Part shown: positions 10,401-19,489 of the stretch, piece by piece
Layout of the letters: each line of letters starts with the position of its first letter
How positions within the stretch are numbered: the first letter of the stretch is position 1
Source of the DNA: Dichotomocladium elegans
Lineage: Eukaryota; Mucoromycota; Mucoromycetes; Mucorales; Lichtheimiaceae
Length of the DNA stretch: 64,000 nucleotides
Direction: 5' to 3'
Assembly (NCBI GenBank): GCA_025716815.1
Contig: JAIXMN010000017.1
Coordinates: forward strand, 868,001-932,000
Notes under the pieces: model-generated
What the model saw: the letters and a program-made list of their open reading frames with translations, nothing else
Told to the model about the DNA's origin: nothing
Databases searched by the model: none
Program-made: the position numbers and the translations under genes

Positions 10401-12644
10401 ACTGTTGACGCTTGGACCAGCGAATGGAGAACTGCCTTCCTCGGCGTCACCGTTCATTGGATTGACACCGAGTGGACACAACAGTCGATTGTTTTGGGTT
10501 TCGAAGAGCTTGTTGGACCACACACAGGAGCAAACATGGCGGCCGCTTTTGGAAAGGTCCTAAATGACTGGGGCCTCTCAAGGAAACCATTTTTTTTGAC
10601 TGCTGACAACGCGTCAAATATGATCAAGATGGCCGAGCAAGTCGAACGTAGTGTCAGCATCACTGTTTTTAATGCAACGGAAAATCGTATTCCTTGCATC
10701 GCGCACATTATTAATCTCGCTGCTCAGAGTGTGATCTGCGACAGTTTAAAGGCTGAGGCAGCTGACAGCGAGCAAGGGGCTTTTGAGGACGAAGAAGAAG
10801 GACCAGATGACAACACACCAGGTAAATATAAGAAAAAAAGATGACATGAGCACACTTTTTCAACGCGACTAAATATCCTCACCTTAGGTATCATCTTGCG
10901 CAAACTACGGAAGGGAATTGTCAATATCCGTGCATCTCCGCAGCGGCTTGCTCAGTACCGTAGTGCTTTTGACGGCATGTTTGAAGTGGAGGAACAGGTC
11001 ACCAGTAGCCCTCTCACTTTAATCCTAGACGTCCGCACTCGGTGGAATTCCACATACGAGATGATTCAATGGTCGCTGGAGGTCAGACGCGCATACAACA
11101 ATACTTGTCACAACATTCCAGGACTTGAACAATATGTGCTGTCTGATGACGAATGGTTGTGCTTGGAGAAAGTTTCATTATTGCTTCACGAATTTGCCAA
11201 ACTGACACCACTGCTCTCTGGCGCGACATACCCAACCTTGAACCTTGTAATTCTCTCATATAACTGGTTGCTTGACCATCTGGAAAACTTTGAGGAGGAC
11301 TGGAAAAATGTAAGCGAGGTTACAGTGAAGTGATTCCAGACACCAAACTTAATATGTTGATTCGTAGGAATGGCCCGCGCTATCAGAAGCAGCACGCTGT
11401 GGATGGGCAAAATTAAAAGGCTACTACTGCAAGGCCGAAGGACATGCCTTTGCTGTTGCGACTGCTATGGATCCACGGCTGAAATTCCAATGGTGGGAGG
11501 ACGAGAACTGGGGACACTTCGGTGATGTTGCGAAAGAGCAAGTGCAAGCGACTTGGGAAGCGTACAAGCCGATTGCTGGTCATGAGTCGTCCATTTGCAA
11601 TCCAGATGCCTTAATCAGGAGGCCGCAAAGGATTGCTGACCAGCTGCAGGCATACATCTCCGCAAATTGTATATTTGATGAGACAAACGGTGTCAATCAG
11701 GAGCTTGTTCTCAGCTACTGGCGCGGCGAGGTGAACGAATGGAAAGAGCTGAAGACAATGGCGTGCAGATACCTGGCAATACCAGCATCGTCAGTCGGTT
11801 TGGAGCGCACATTTTCACGAGCAAAGCATTACATTCCAGCATCAAGAAATCGGCTCAATCCTGCAAAGCTTCGCGAGAGTGTACTTGTCAACTCGTGGTG
11901 TACATATTTCGGCGAGTAGATGGGCGTTAGCAGGCGGCAAACTAAAAGAAGATTGTTTATGCTAGAAAGATGTCACCTTAAGCGTGAGTCTCGTAAATAA
12001 ATAAAAAAAGCTTTCGCGTCGCTGTAATTGCAGCAATTAACATCGATTAATAATACTTTGTTGCTGGTTTCGCAGTACAATTACGTACGCAGTTTCTCTG
12101 AAGGCAGACCAGCTTTGAAATGTGGTGGGCATGGGTGCAAAATTAAATTGTTCAGCTTGTGACTGTCACCCAGCCACAACCATAGGCATAACTAGCTAGT
12201 CTGAAGCCATTCTGCCAGACATCAGAAGCGTTCCAAATGGCTCCCGCGTCAGCAATTATACCACTTTGCCTTCTATGGATCAAACCCTCCAACTTTTTTA
12301 ACTCCTACTGGGATTTTCTGTTCTTTGACGCTTAATTTTTTGCTACAACTGCTAATGTCATCTTAAAATCAACTTCGGTTTTCACCTTTCTCCATTCTGA
12401 CAGTATTGCCGAATGGCCATATTCTTTCCAATTTCACTCTATTGATGTGTTTTAATAAATCTCCTCATTTCAGCATTACAGATCACGGATTGGGACGGAT
12501 TGGGATGGATTGAAGCGGTGTGGATCCAGATTGCAAATTGCAATCCGTTTAGCAAACGGATCGGATTCGGTGTGAGCAATTTGATCCGCGGTGTGGATCC
12601 GGATTGGATCCAATCTGATCCAGATCCATCAATGAGAAACCCTG
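7423..12644 (+). mobile_element. hAT transposon, 5.2 kb, inverted terminal repeats
   Basis: The left end (7423) reads TAGGGTTTCTCATCGAATCTGGATC. The right end (12644), read inward, is CAGGGTTTCTCATTGATGGATCTGGATC, a typical hAT terminus. Both ends have subterminal clusters of GGATC/CGGATT words (7431-7640 and 12480-12630), the kind of array a hAT transposase binds. The only gene inside is the transposase at 9570-11919. The stretches 7641-9569 and 11920-12479 hold no other recognisable gene. Flanking 8-mers do not match, so no target duplication survives. Confidence 0.8.
9570..11919 (+). pseudogene. hAT transposase, three exons, one in-frame TGA
   Basis: Exons 9570-10821, 10888-11309 and 11368-11919 join in frame across two introns (66 and 58 bp) and encode about 741 codons. 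In order: a Ser/Asp-rich leader (to about residue 110); a BED-type zinc finger (WVYKWFDAVED, then C, C and HLGTH); TVDAWTS with the first catalytic Asp; LTADNASNM with the second; IPCIAHIINL; VRTRWNSTYEM; and a complete C-terminal hAT dimerisation region (YLAIPASSVGLERTFS, RNRLNP). One TGA at 9900-9902, just before KNWVYKW, breaks the frame. A CGA to TGA change would explain it. Otherwise the reading frame is open, so death is recent or the stop is tolerated. ATG 9570 was chosen because the upstream frame starts at a non-ATG codon. Confidence 0.85.
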
Positions 12645-12842
12645 GTTGTTGCTGGTGGCTGTAGAGCGACAGGCAGGCGACGCTTCCCGAGACCAGTTAC
12701 TATTATGGCGCGGGGTGGTTGCGGGGGTGGTAGTGCAAGGGGTAGTCCGTACATTGCTAATCGGCGTTCTTGGCATAGTAGGGAGGGCTTCACTACTAGC
12801 ACATGTTTTCTTTTGAACTGGTGTCTTCGACGATCTAGGCAT
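12645..12842 (-). pseudogene. Possible first exon of a gene cut by the hAT element
   Basis: An open frame from ATG 12842 codes a Ser/Thr/Pro-rich stretch (MPRSSKTPVQKKTCASS...) and runs straight into the hAT terminal repeat at 12644. No continuation was found beyond the other hAT end. No domain is recognised and it may be chance. Confidence 0.2.
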
Positions 12843-13048
12843 GTAGCATGAGTTTTTGCACTTCGAGGAGGATGGTTCTGGTGCCTCGAGGTGATCTGCG
12901 GTTGCTTCTTGGTTTAAAGGGGTGTTGTTCAGGAGGTTGGTAATTTCGGGTGGATGTATTTTCCGAGCCAGTAGGGGTAGTGAAAATTTTTTGCAAAAAA
13001 GTATATAAAGGGCTCGTTTTCGCCGTGCGCGATGCTCGACAAGGTCTC
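12843..13048. other. tRNA upstream region
   Basis: No gene was found. A TATATAAA word at about 13004 lies 45 bp before the tRNA and could be a Pol III upstream TATA element. Confidence 0.3.
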
Positions 13049-13122
13049 GCTCGCTTAGCTCAGTTGGTTAGAGCGTGGTGCTAATAACGCCAAGGTCACA
13101 GGTTCGACCCCTGTAGTGAGCA
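13049..13122 (+). tRNA. tRNA-Ile (anticodon AAT)
   Basis: The 74-nt cloverleaf is complete. The acceptor stem GCTCGCT pairs with AGTGAGC (one G-T pair) and the discriminator is A. The D arm is TAGCTCAGTTGGTTAGA. The anticodon arm GGTGC-TAATAAC-GCC carries AAT. The T arm is CAGGTTCGACCCCTG. There is no intron. A TTTT run about 12 bp downstream is a suitable Pol III terminator. It looks functional and is the only clearly intact host gene in the window. Three related LTR insertions begin within about 30 bp of its 3' end. Confidence 0.95.
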
Positions 13123-13151
13123 TATTAATTTCATTTTGATTGTCGTGTGTG

Positions 13152-13399
13152 TGTCGGGGTATTATGCGCTGGCGCAGCAATATTCTTTTGACAACATCAA
13201 CTTGGTTGCTCAGCATCCGCAGCTCATGCGCAGCAAGCGCAGCATTATTACTTTGCCACTTATCATAGATAACCATGTTATATAAATATCCCCATCACAC
13301 CATATGAATAAACATCATCTCTTTACGTTACAATACTTCTTGGTTATCATTCGTCGTTGCTATTGGCTATGGTGCAACCGCCAAAAAATAAGCACGACA
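13152..13399 (+). repeat. 5' LTR of the young Ty3 element
   Basis: It begins TGTCGGGGTATTATG and ends AGCACGACA. It contains GTTATATAAATATCC as a TATA-like box and, near the end, the CCGCCAAAAAATAAGC word that is mirrored just past the 3' LTR. Confidence 0.9.
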
Positions 13400-13401
13400 A
13401 T

Positions 13402-13412
13402 TGGTAGCTGAT
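13402..13412 (+). promoter_or_regulatory. Candidate tRNA primer-binding site
   Basis: TGGTAGCTGAT lies 2 bp after the LTR. TGGTAGC would pair with the 3' end of a yeast-type initiator Met tRNA, a common primer. The same word follows the LTR of the second element (18292). It overlaps the ATG at 13411. Confidence 0.6.
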
Positions 13413-16400
13413 GCTTTTTCGATCCACCATGCACAGGCGACAAGATTTTTATACAAGACACGACACAAGATACTATGGACAACAATACATCGAACGAAGG
13501 CCTGTTATTTGCTACAACTGTGGAAACGAAGGACATTTTGCACGAGATTGCGCATTAGACACGTTACCTGACGCTTACCGTTTTCGACCATTTCGAAGAA
13601 TGACATACGAGGAACCACCCCACCAGCAAGACCCTGGTTTCCAACACAATTTCTCAAGACCGGCCCATCAAGTACACATCATGAAACAAGACCCACCGAC
13701 TGCTCACCTTCTCGACATCGATACCGACTTTGATGCCATTTTTGGTCCTTACGAGGGCAACCTGGAAAATGACATGAATCATCTGGAGAAGCTTTTCACC
13801 ACAACCAATACCGATTTACCGCTATATTCCATGATATGCAACGGTTATCCTTGTGAAATTTTGCTGGATAGTGGTGCCTCATCAACATATGTATCACCAT
13901 CATTGGTTCAAGGAGTGCCTCGAGAGCGTGTTAAAGGTCGAAGTGTTGAAACTGCTGGTGGTCATTGCATGCGTATCGATGAACGCGTGACTCTCCAGTT
14001 GAATGCCGGTGGATTTGTGCATCAAGTAGCTGCCTATGTCTTGGATACGAAGTTCGATCTCATATTGGGGCGCGATTGGATCAAGCAACACAAGCCAATT
14101 CCTGATTGGGATCGTGACACTTGGAAGATTGTCGATGCTGGCACCACATACACCATTCATCCTAAGCACATTCGTGAAGTACCAGAATTGGCATATCTCA
14201 TCTCAGCTAGACAAATTCAACGATATCAGCGTGACAAGAAGATTGAACACATGTTTGCCTGTTACCTTCGTCCAGAGGCCGAAGATTCTGGGGACGTGGA
14301 GGATGCCAAAGTCAAGTCATTGATCGTCGAGTTCAAAGATGTATTCCAAAACAAGCTTCCAGGACTACCACCAGATCGCAATGTGTCCCATATTATTGAT
14401 ACTGGTGATGCTGCACCTATTAGCCGACCACCTTACAAGATGAGTCCGCGTGAGCTGGATGAATTGCGAAAGCAACTGAAGGAGCTTCAAGACTTACGAC
14501 TTATTCGACCAAGTACATCACCTTGGGGAGCACCAGTATTATTCGTACGCAAGAAGGATGGATCTATGAGGCTGTGTATTGATTATCGCGCAATCAATCA
14601 AGTCACCAAGCGCAATACACATCCATTACCTCGTATCGATGAATGCTTGGATCAGCTAGGCGGTGCCAAATATTTCTCGAGTATCGACCTGAAAAGCGGC
14701 TATCATCAAGAAAGGATTCGAGATGAGGATGTTGACAAGACCGCATTCAATACACGATATGGCTCTTGGGAATGGCTCGTCTTACCTTTTGGATTGACAA
14801 ATGCACCACCTACTTTTCAGCGCTTGATGAATGCAGTGCTTGGTGATTGTCTTGATGAGTATGCGTTGGTATATTTGGACGATATCCTCATTTACAGCAA
14901 AACCAAGGAGGAACATGAGTGCCATGTGCGTGAAGTGTTACGTCGTCTTCAAGATGCCAAGCTGATTGCCAACAAGAAGAAGTGCGAGTTCTTCAAGACT
15001 GAGCTGGAGTTTGTTGGTTTTCGCATATCCGGGAAAGGAATAAGCCCTTCGATGCAGAAGATAAAGGCGATACAAGACTGGCCAGTACCAAGGAATGTGC
15101 AAGAAGTACGACAATTCATTGGGTTGGGATCGCATTATCGTCGGTTCATTCGCAACTTTGCTTCGATTGCCACGCCCTTGACAGACTTGACACAAGGAAC
15201 GGGAGCGAAGAAAAGGGCAATTGTGTGGACGCCTGCGTGTCAAAGCGCATTTGAAGAAATCAAAGCCCGCATGATTGAGGCACCCATTTTGTTGCCACCC
15301 AATCCAGACAAGCCATTTATCATCGAGACGGATGCATCTGATTTTGGTGTTGGCGCCGTATTGCTTCAAGAAGGTGACGATGGTCTCATGCATCCAGTGG
15401 CGTTTGGATCCAAGAAGTTGTCACCAGCTGAGAGAAACTATCCAGTACAAGAACGAGAGCTTTTGGGTATCTTGCATGCATTGAGATCGTGGCGTTGTTT
15501 TGTGGAAGGAAGAAGTTATATCGTGCACACTGATCATCATCCATTGAAGTACTTTCGCACACAAACCAAGCCTACACCTCGCCTCACTCGATGGATTGCG
15601 GAGCTAGAGTTATACGATCCCAATATTCAATACAAGCCTGGGAAAGATAACCATGTACCTGATTTGCTTTCACGTCGCGATGGACCCGAGTGCGAGACAT
15701 CGGAACAAGATATGGAGCCTGAATACCTCTACGCGGTGCGCGCTATCCAAGAAACCGATTGGCCAAAGTTTTATGCGAAGCCTGAAGAAAAATGGCCGTC
15801 GTTATACAAGGATTTATTACAAAAACATCGACAACGATTTGTGACCCACAACGATCAAGTTTATCGTCTCATCAAGAATGGAGGCCAAACTAACGAGGTG
15901 CGTTATGTGTTGTTCACTCGGCGTGCTGACCTTGTGCAACAATTCCACACCGGCTTTGGACATCCTGGCAACAAGACATTGTATGATTTGATCAAGAAAC
16001 GCTATTGGTGGCCTGATATGCAAAATGACATCAATACATGGATCAAGGAATGTCCACAATGCCAACTTGCTTCCAATGCTGATCGCCATGTACATCATGC
16101 TCCTATGAAACCATTGGATGTTCCCGCTCCTTTTGCTCGTTGGCACCTGGATTTCATTGGTGAATTGCCACAAACCATCAAAGGCAATCGATGGCTTCTC
16201 GTCGCGGTTGACTATACTACCAATTGGACCATTGCACGTCCCTTACCAGATGCTACAGGAGAAGCCATTTCCAAGTTTATGCACGAGGAGATTGTTATGC
16301 GTTTTGGTTGTCCACATGAAATCGTCACGGATCGTGGTGCAAATTTTCTTTCCAACATTCTTGCTCTTTATCTTGGCCGCATGAAGATCCAACACAAGCG

Positions 16401-17079
16401 CACATCAGCTTTTCACCCACGCACAAATGGCAAGGCCGAACGCACAAATGGAATCCTCAAGCAAATGTTACGCAAATATGTCAATGGTGCCATTCATCGT
16501 TGGGATGAATTTGTGGATACTACTGTTTTTGCCTGTCGCATTCGCAAGCATCGTACAACTGGCCTTAGTCCTTTTTATATGGTGTATGGTCAAGATCCTG
16601 TTCTCCCTGGTGACACTTTGCAGCCAATGGTCCTCTCAAATCCATCTGATGATCCACAAGCACTGGCAGACTCTCGTTTGCTTGATTTACATAATTTACA
16701 TGATTCACGCAACAAGGCCATCAATCGACTTCAACGCAATGCTCAACTTGACAAGCAAAGATGGGATGCCTTACTCAAACCACAAGATTTTTACATCGGT
16801 GATATTGTTGCTATGCGCCATGACAACAAACTTAGCCTTGAATATAATTGGAAAGGCCCTTACCGTGTTATTGGCAAGAATGACGAATATCATACATACA
16901 AACTTCAAGACATGCAAGGCAAAGCTTACACATCCACGGTACACACTGATCGCTTACGTCCTCTCAACGTCAAGAACCCGATTCTGGAACCTTGGTATGA
17001 TCCTGCTTCCTCACGTGCTCAAGAACGTCAACGTCTTGCTCAAGCTACAAGTACACCTATGCACGAGGACGTGCAATAA
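13411..17079 (+). CDS. Ty3-type pol polyprotein (zinc knuckle, protease, RT, RNase H, integrase)
   Basis: The 1222-codon frame has no stops. Order: CCHC knuckle C34/C37/H42/C47; aspartic protease DSGA at 153; reverse transcriptase with YLDD at 488-491; RNase H with Asp641 (ETDASD) and the HTDHHPLKYF segment; integrase with an HHCC zinc region (GHPGNKT...CPQC) and the catalytic triad Asp914, Asp974 and Glu1010, a DD35E spacing; and a C-terminal GPYRVIG/LRPLN tail. No chromodomain was seen. Only about 33 residues precede the zinc knuckle, so the capsid part of Gag is absent. The related element at 18301 has capsid sequence in that place. The ATG used overlaps the primer site, and a second ATG at 13429 is possible. 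It looks catalytically complete but would need Gag supplied from elsewhere. Confidence 0.92.
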   Translation: MLFRSTMHRRQDFYTRHDTRYYGQQYIERRPVICYNCGNEGHFARDCALDTLPDAYRFRPFRRMTYEEPPHQQDPGFQHNFSRPAHQVHIMKQDPPTAHLLDIDTDFDAIFGPYEGNLENDMNHLEKLFTTTNTDLPLYSMICNGYPCEILLDSGASSTYVSPSLVQGVPRERVKGRSVETAGGHCMRIDERVTLQLNAGGFVHQVAAYVLDTKFDLILGRDWIKQHKPIPDWDRDTWKIVDAGTTYTIHPKHIREVPELAYLISARQIQRYQRDKKIEHMFACYLRPEAEDSGDVEDAKVKSLIVEFKDVFQNKLPGLPPDRNVSHIIDTGDAAPISRPPYKMSPRELDELRKQLKELQDLRLIRPSTSPWGAPVLFVRKKDGSMRLCIDYRAINQVTKRNTHPLPRIDECLDQLGGAKYFSSIDLKSGYHQERIRDEDVDKTAFNTRYGSWEWLVLPFGLTNAPPTFQRLMNAVLGDCLDEYALVYLDDILIYSKTKEEHECHVREVLRRLQDAKLIANKKKCEFFKTELEFVGFRISGKGISPSMQKIKAIQDWPVPRNVQEVRQFIGLGSHYRRFIRNFASIATPLTDLTQGTGAKKRAIVWTPACQSAFEEIKARMIEAPILLPPNPDKPFIIETDASDFGVGAVLLQEGDDGLMHPVAFGSKKLSPAERNYPVQERELLGILHALRSWRCFVEGRSYIVHTDHHPLKYFRTQTKPTPRLTRWIAELELYDPNIQYKPGKDNHVPDLLSRRDGPECETSEQDMEPEYLYAVRAIQETDWPKFYAKPEEKWPSLYKDLLQKHRQRFVTHNDQVYRLIKNGGQTNEVRYVLFTRRADLVQQFHTGFGHPGNKTLYDLIKKRYWWPDMQNDINTWIKECPQCQLASNADRHVHHAPMKPLDVPAPFARWHLDFIGELPQTIKGNRWLLVAVDYTTNWTIARPLPDATGEAISKFMHEEIVMRFGCPHEIVTDRGANFLSNILALYLGRMKIQHKRTSAFHPRTNGKAERTNGILKQMLRKYVNGAIHRWDEFVDTTVFACRIRKHRTTGLSPFYMVYGQDPVLPGDTLQPMVLSNPSDDPQALADSRLLDLHNLHDSRNKAINRLQRNAQLDKQRWDALLKPQDFYIGDIVAMRHDNKLSLEYNWKGPYRVIGKNDEYHTYKLQDMQGKAYTSTVHTDRLRPLNVKNPILEPWYDPASSRAQERQRLAQATSTPMHEDVQ

Positions 17080-17082
17080 TCT

Positions 17083-17092
17083 GGAGAGGGGG
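17083..17092 (+). promoter_or_regulatory. Polypurine tract
   Basis: GGAGAGGGGG lies 3 bp before the 3' LTR, as expected for the plus-strand primer. Confidence 0.8.
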
Positions 17093-17095
17093 TAT

Positions 17096-17343
17096 TGTCG
17101 GGGTATTATGCGCTGGCGCAGCAATATTCTTTTGACAACATCAACTTGGTTGCTCAGCATCCGCAGCTCATGCGCAGCAAGCGCAGCATTATTACTTTGC
17201 CACTTATCATAGATAACCATGTTATATAAATATCCCCATCACACCATATGAATAAACATCATCTCTTTACGTTACAATACTTCTTGGTTATCATTCGTCG
17301 TTGCTATTGGCTACGGTGCAACCGCCAAAAAATAAGCACGACA
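17096..17343 (+). repeat. 3' LTR of the young Ty3 element
   Basis: This is the same 248 bp as the 5' LTR with one C/T difference. The next bases, TGTG, are the right-hand target duplication. Confidence 0.9.
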
Positions 17344-17345
17344 TG

Positions 17346-17966
17346 TGTCGCGCTTATTTTTTGGCGGTGTCGGCTATTTTTGGCGGATGAACCTTGGCCA
17401 GTGTAGGGACGAGTTGAGTAATGATGATTTTTTATTATAGTTGGATCGAGGGTATTTATACTAGATTCTAGAATGCATTGATGGGGATGTTGAGGTTAAT
17501 CGTAATCATTTGGAAATTAATATATGTAGCTGTAGCAATAATTACCATAGGTTAATCAATGCACGGAAGTAATAAACGCAGTGAATCAATCAATGCATGG
17601 AAGTAATAAACGCAGTGAATCAATCAATGCACTGTAAGTAATAAATGCAGTCCGAATCGGGCGCTCTTGAATATTTCCCCTTTTTTTGGTTATGACAATG
17701 AACCTTTCTGATTGGATGGCATATTTGTATGTGACAGCAGTTGCACTGTAGCCAATAGCAACGAGGAATGATAACCAAGAAGTATTGTAACGTAAAGAGA
17801 TGATGTTTATTCATATGGTGTGATGGGGATATTTATATAACATGGTTATCTATGATAAGTGGCAAAGTAATAATACTGCACTTGCTGCACATGAGCTGCA
17901 GATGCTAAGCAACGAAGTTGATGTTGTCAAAAGAATATTGCTGTGCCAGCGCATAATACCCCGACA
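17346..17966 (-). mobile_element. Inverted solo LTR of the same Ty3 family, split by a nested LTR
   Basis: On the minus strand 17966-17737 plus 17367-17346 reconstitute a diverged copy of the 248-bp LTR (TGTCGGGG...GGCGGTTGCAC...GCGCGACA). TGTG flanks it on both sides, matching a 4-bp target duplication. Its low-coordinate end abuts the young element, which makes the two LTR ends a near-palindrome. Confidence 0.75.
17368..17736 (+). repeat. 369-bp LTR nested in the inverted solo LTR
   Basis: It begins TGTCGGC and ends TGTGACA. It is flanked by GCGG and GCAG, a 4-bp duplication with one change. The middle (ATTTTTTATTATAG...GGGTATTTATACTAGAT) and the end (CGGGCGCTCTTGAATA...TTATGACA) resemble the 634-bp LTR family, so this is a diverged, shorter relative. 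It contains about three tandem copies of a 34-bp unit (AATAAACGCAGTGAATCAAT core, roughly 17555-17650). Confidence 0.65.
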
Positions 17967-17968
17967 TG

Positions 17969-18289
17969 TGTTGTAGCCAGATTAATCAGTTGTCGTAGTG
18001 TTGCAGCCTCTGGCTGAGCAATCTCTTTTGGCAAACTGCGCCTCGTCATCTTTTACATGCGATCATGCAAAGCCCACCAACACTGCCACACTACCAAGCC
18101 TATCTCCTACTTCGCCACCTTGCCAAGCCTATCTCGTTATCTGCGCCCCTGATATCATAGATAACCAACATATATAAATATCCCCTCATGTTGATACAAT
18201 AAAAAGATCATCCTACGTCTGTACTTCACTCAGTATACCAGTCTATCTATCTCTGGCCATTGGTTTACCAGCTCAGATTTGGACTGACA
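17969..18289 (+). repeat. 5' LTR of a second Ty3-type element
   Basis: It runs from TGTTGTAGCC to GGACTGACA. It shares ATCATAGATAACC and ATATATAAATATCCCC with the young element's LTR. It is followed by TTTGGTAGCTGATGC, the same primer site. Its first two bases coincide with the TGTG duplication of the inverted LTR, so that LTR landed at the very edge of this element. Confidence 0.65.
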
Positions 18290-18300
18290 TTTGGTAGCTG

Positions 18301-18780
18301 ATGCATTTTGATCCACACACGAACCAACAAGCATTTCAAAGATATCGTACTCAAGACAACAACAGCTCTGACTCAGAAGAAGATTTTGTTACAAGGACTG
18401 AACCTACCTTTGACGCTATGGCACAAGCACCAACCCCAGCATCAAGAACGCCTACAGTGGAGGAGCAAATGTTGACACTGATGGTGGGCATGCAAGAGTT
18501 GTTGCGCGACAACAAGGAGAGAAGTACTTCCTTTATTTGGCCCCGGTTACCAGAGCCTGATTCGTTTTCTGGTTGTCGATCTGCAGGAGTGGTCGAAAGT
18601 TGGGTGTGCATGGTCGAATGGTATTTACAACTATTGTCTTGGGAGGAACATCAATGGGTTCCATATGCAGTGATGAAGTTGTGTGGCGAAGCTGAGGAAT
18701 GGTGGCAACAGCAAACCCTTTATGGCAATGATATCAATAGCTGGGCCACATTTCGTTCCATGTTGATCAAGGAATACTGA
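18301..18780 (+). pseudogene. Ty3-type gag, broken
   Basis: The 159-codon frame starts at an ATG overlapping the primer site, as in the young element. After an acidic leader it carries the capsid-type region (FIWPRLPEPDSFSG, VESWVCMVEWYL, AVMKLCGEAEEWWQQ, WATFRSMLIKEY). TGA at 18778 truncates it. The next codons (LLNATH) still look like Gag until 18798, where the MULE terminal repeat starts. Pol and the 3' LTR are gone. Confidence 0.75.
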
Positions 18781-19121
18781 CTGCTCAACGCTACACACAA
18801 CTTACTTATATTGCCTCAAAAGTTCGGCACCCCCCCATTCCAAATTTTTTTGGAAGTCAGACGCGTTGCCAGCCTGAAAAGTTCCCAAAAATTTTTCAGG
18901 CAATGACCAGGCTTATTTTTCCACAAATTCTCGTTACTCGTTCATCTGCATCTAGCCAGTCTTTAACAATCTGTTACCTTCAATCAATCTGACAAAAGGG
19001 AACACGATTTGGAGAGGTTTCAGCAAAACAAACGTGTACAGCCTTTAATTTTCATTATTTTTTCTGGGAACATAATTTGTACATAGGCCATTAAGCAATT
19101 TCTTTACGCGGAAAGAAAATA

Positions 19122-19485
19122 CAGGATTTTCAAGAAGAAGTTTGCCACAAAATTTAGTTGTTCATATAGACCTTCTAGGTTTTTCGTTTTTTTTGCTTCA
19201 AATTCGAATACAAATTTAGTATTTCGTTTCTCTTCTTCCTTTGAAATTAGAATGAAACATAAATGGTTGGCCTCCCAAAACTATTCTGATGTAAAAGGAG
19301 GAGAAGGAAGACTCACCTATAGTCTTGATTGAAATGTTCTTGCTGCTATTGCCTTTAAATTTGACGAAAGGATAGCAACGAAATACTAAAATTTGTATTC
19401 GAATTTGAAGCAAAAAAAAACGAAAAACCTAGACGGTCTATATGAACAACTAAAATTTGTGGCAAATTTCTTCTTGAAAATCCTG
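19122..19485. mobile_element. Tc1/mariner-type MITE, 364 bp
   Basis: It has long inverted ends beginning CAGGATTTTCAAGAAGAA and is flanked by TA on both sides (19120-21, 19486-87). Roughly 100 bp of each end can pair. It has no coding capacity. A second copy is at 23822. Confidence 0.85.
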
Positions 19486-19489
19486 TACC

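Larger units (their letters stand above)
13152..17343 (+). mobile_element. Young Ty3-type LTR retrotransposon, 4.19 kb
   Basis: Two 248-bp LTRs (13152-13399 and 17096-17343) differ at one position that I can see (T/C near 13369 and 17313). The 4-bp TGTG repeated at 13148-13151 and 17344-17347 is the likely target duplication. A primer site follows the 5' LTR and a purine tract precedes the 3' LTR. The single ORF encodes a zinc knuckle plus complete pol, but there is no capsid domain. Very similar LTRs imply recent insertion. Confidence 0.93.

Noticed and set aside
17555..17650. Short direct repeats resembling a CRISPR-like array
   Set aside because: These are three imperfect tandem copies of a 34-bp unit without spacers, inside a eukaryotic LTR. 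This is a simple tandem repeat.
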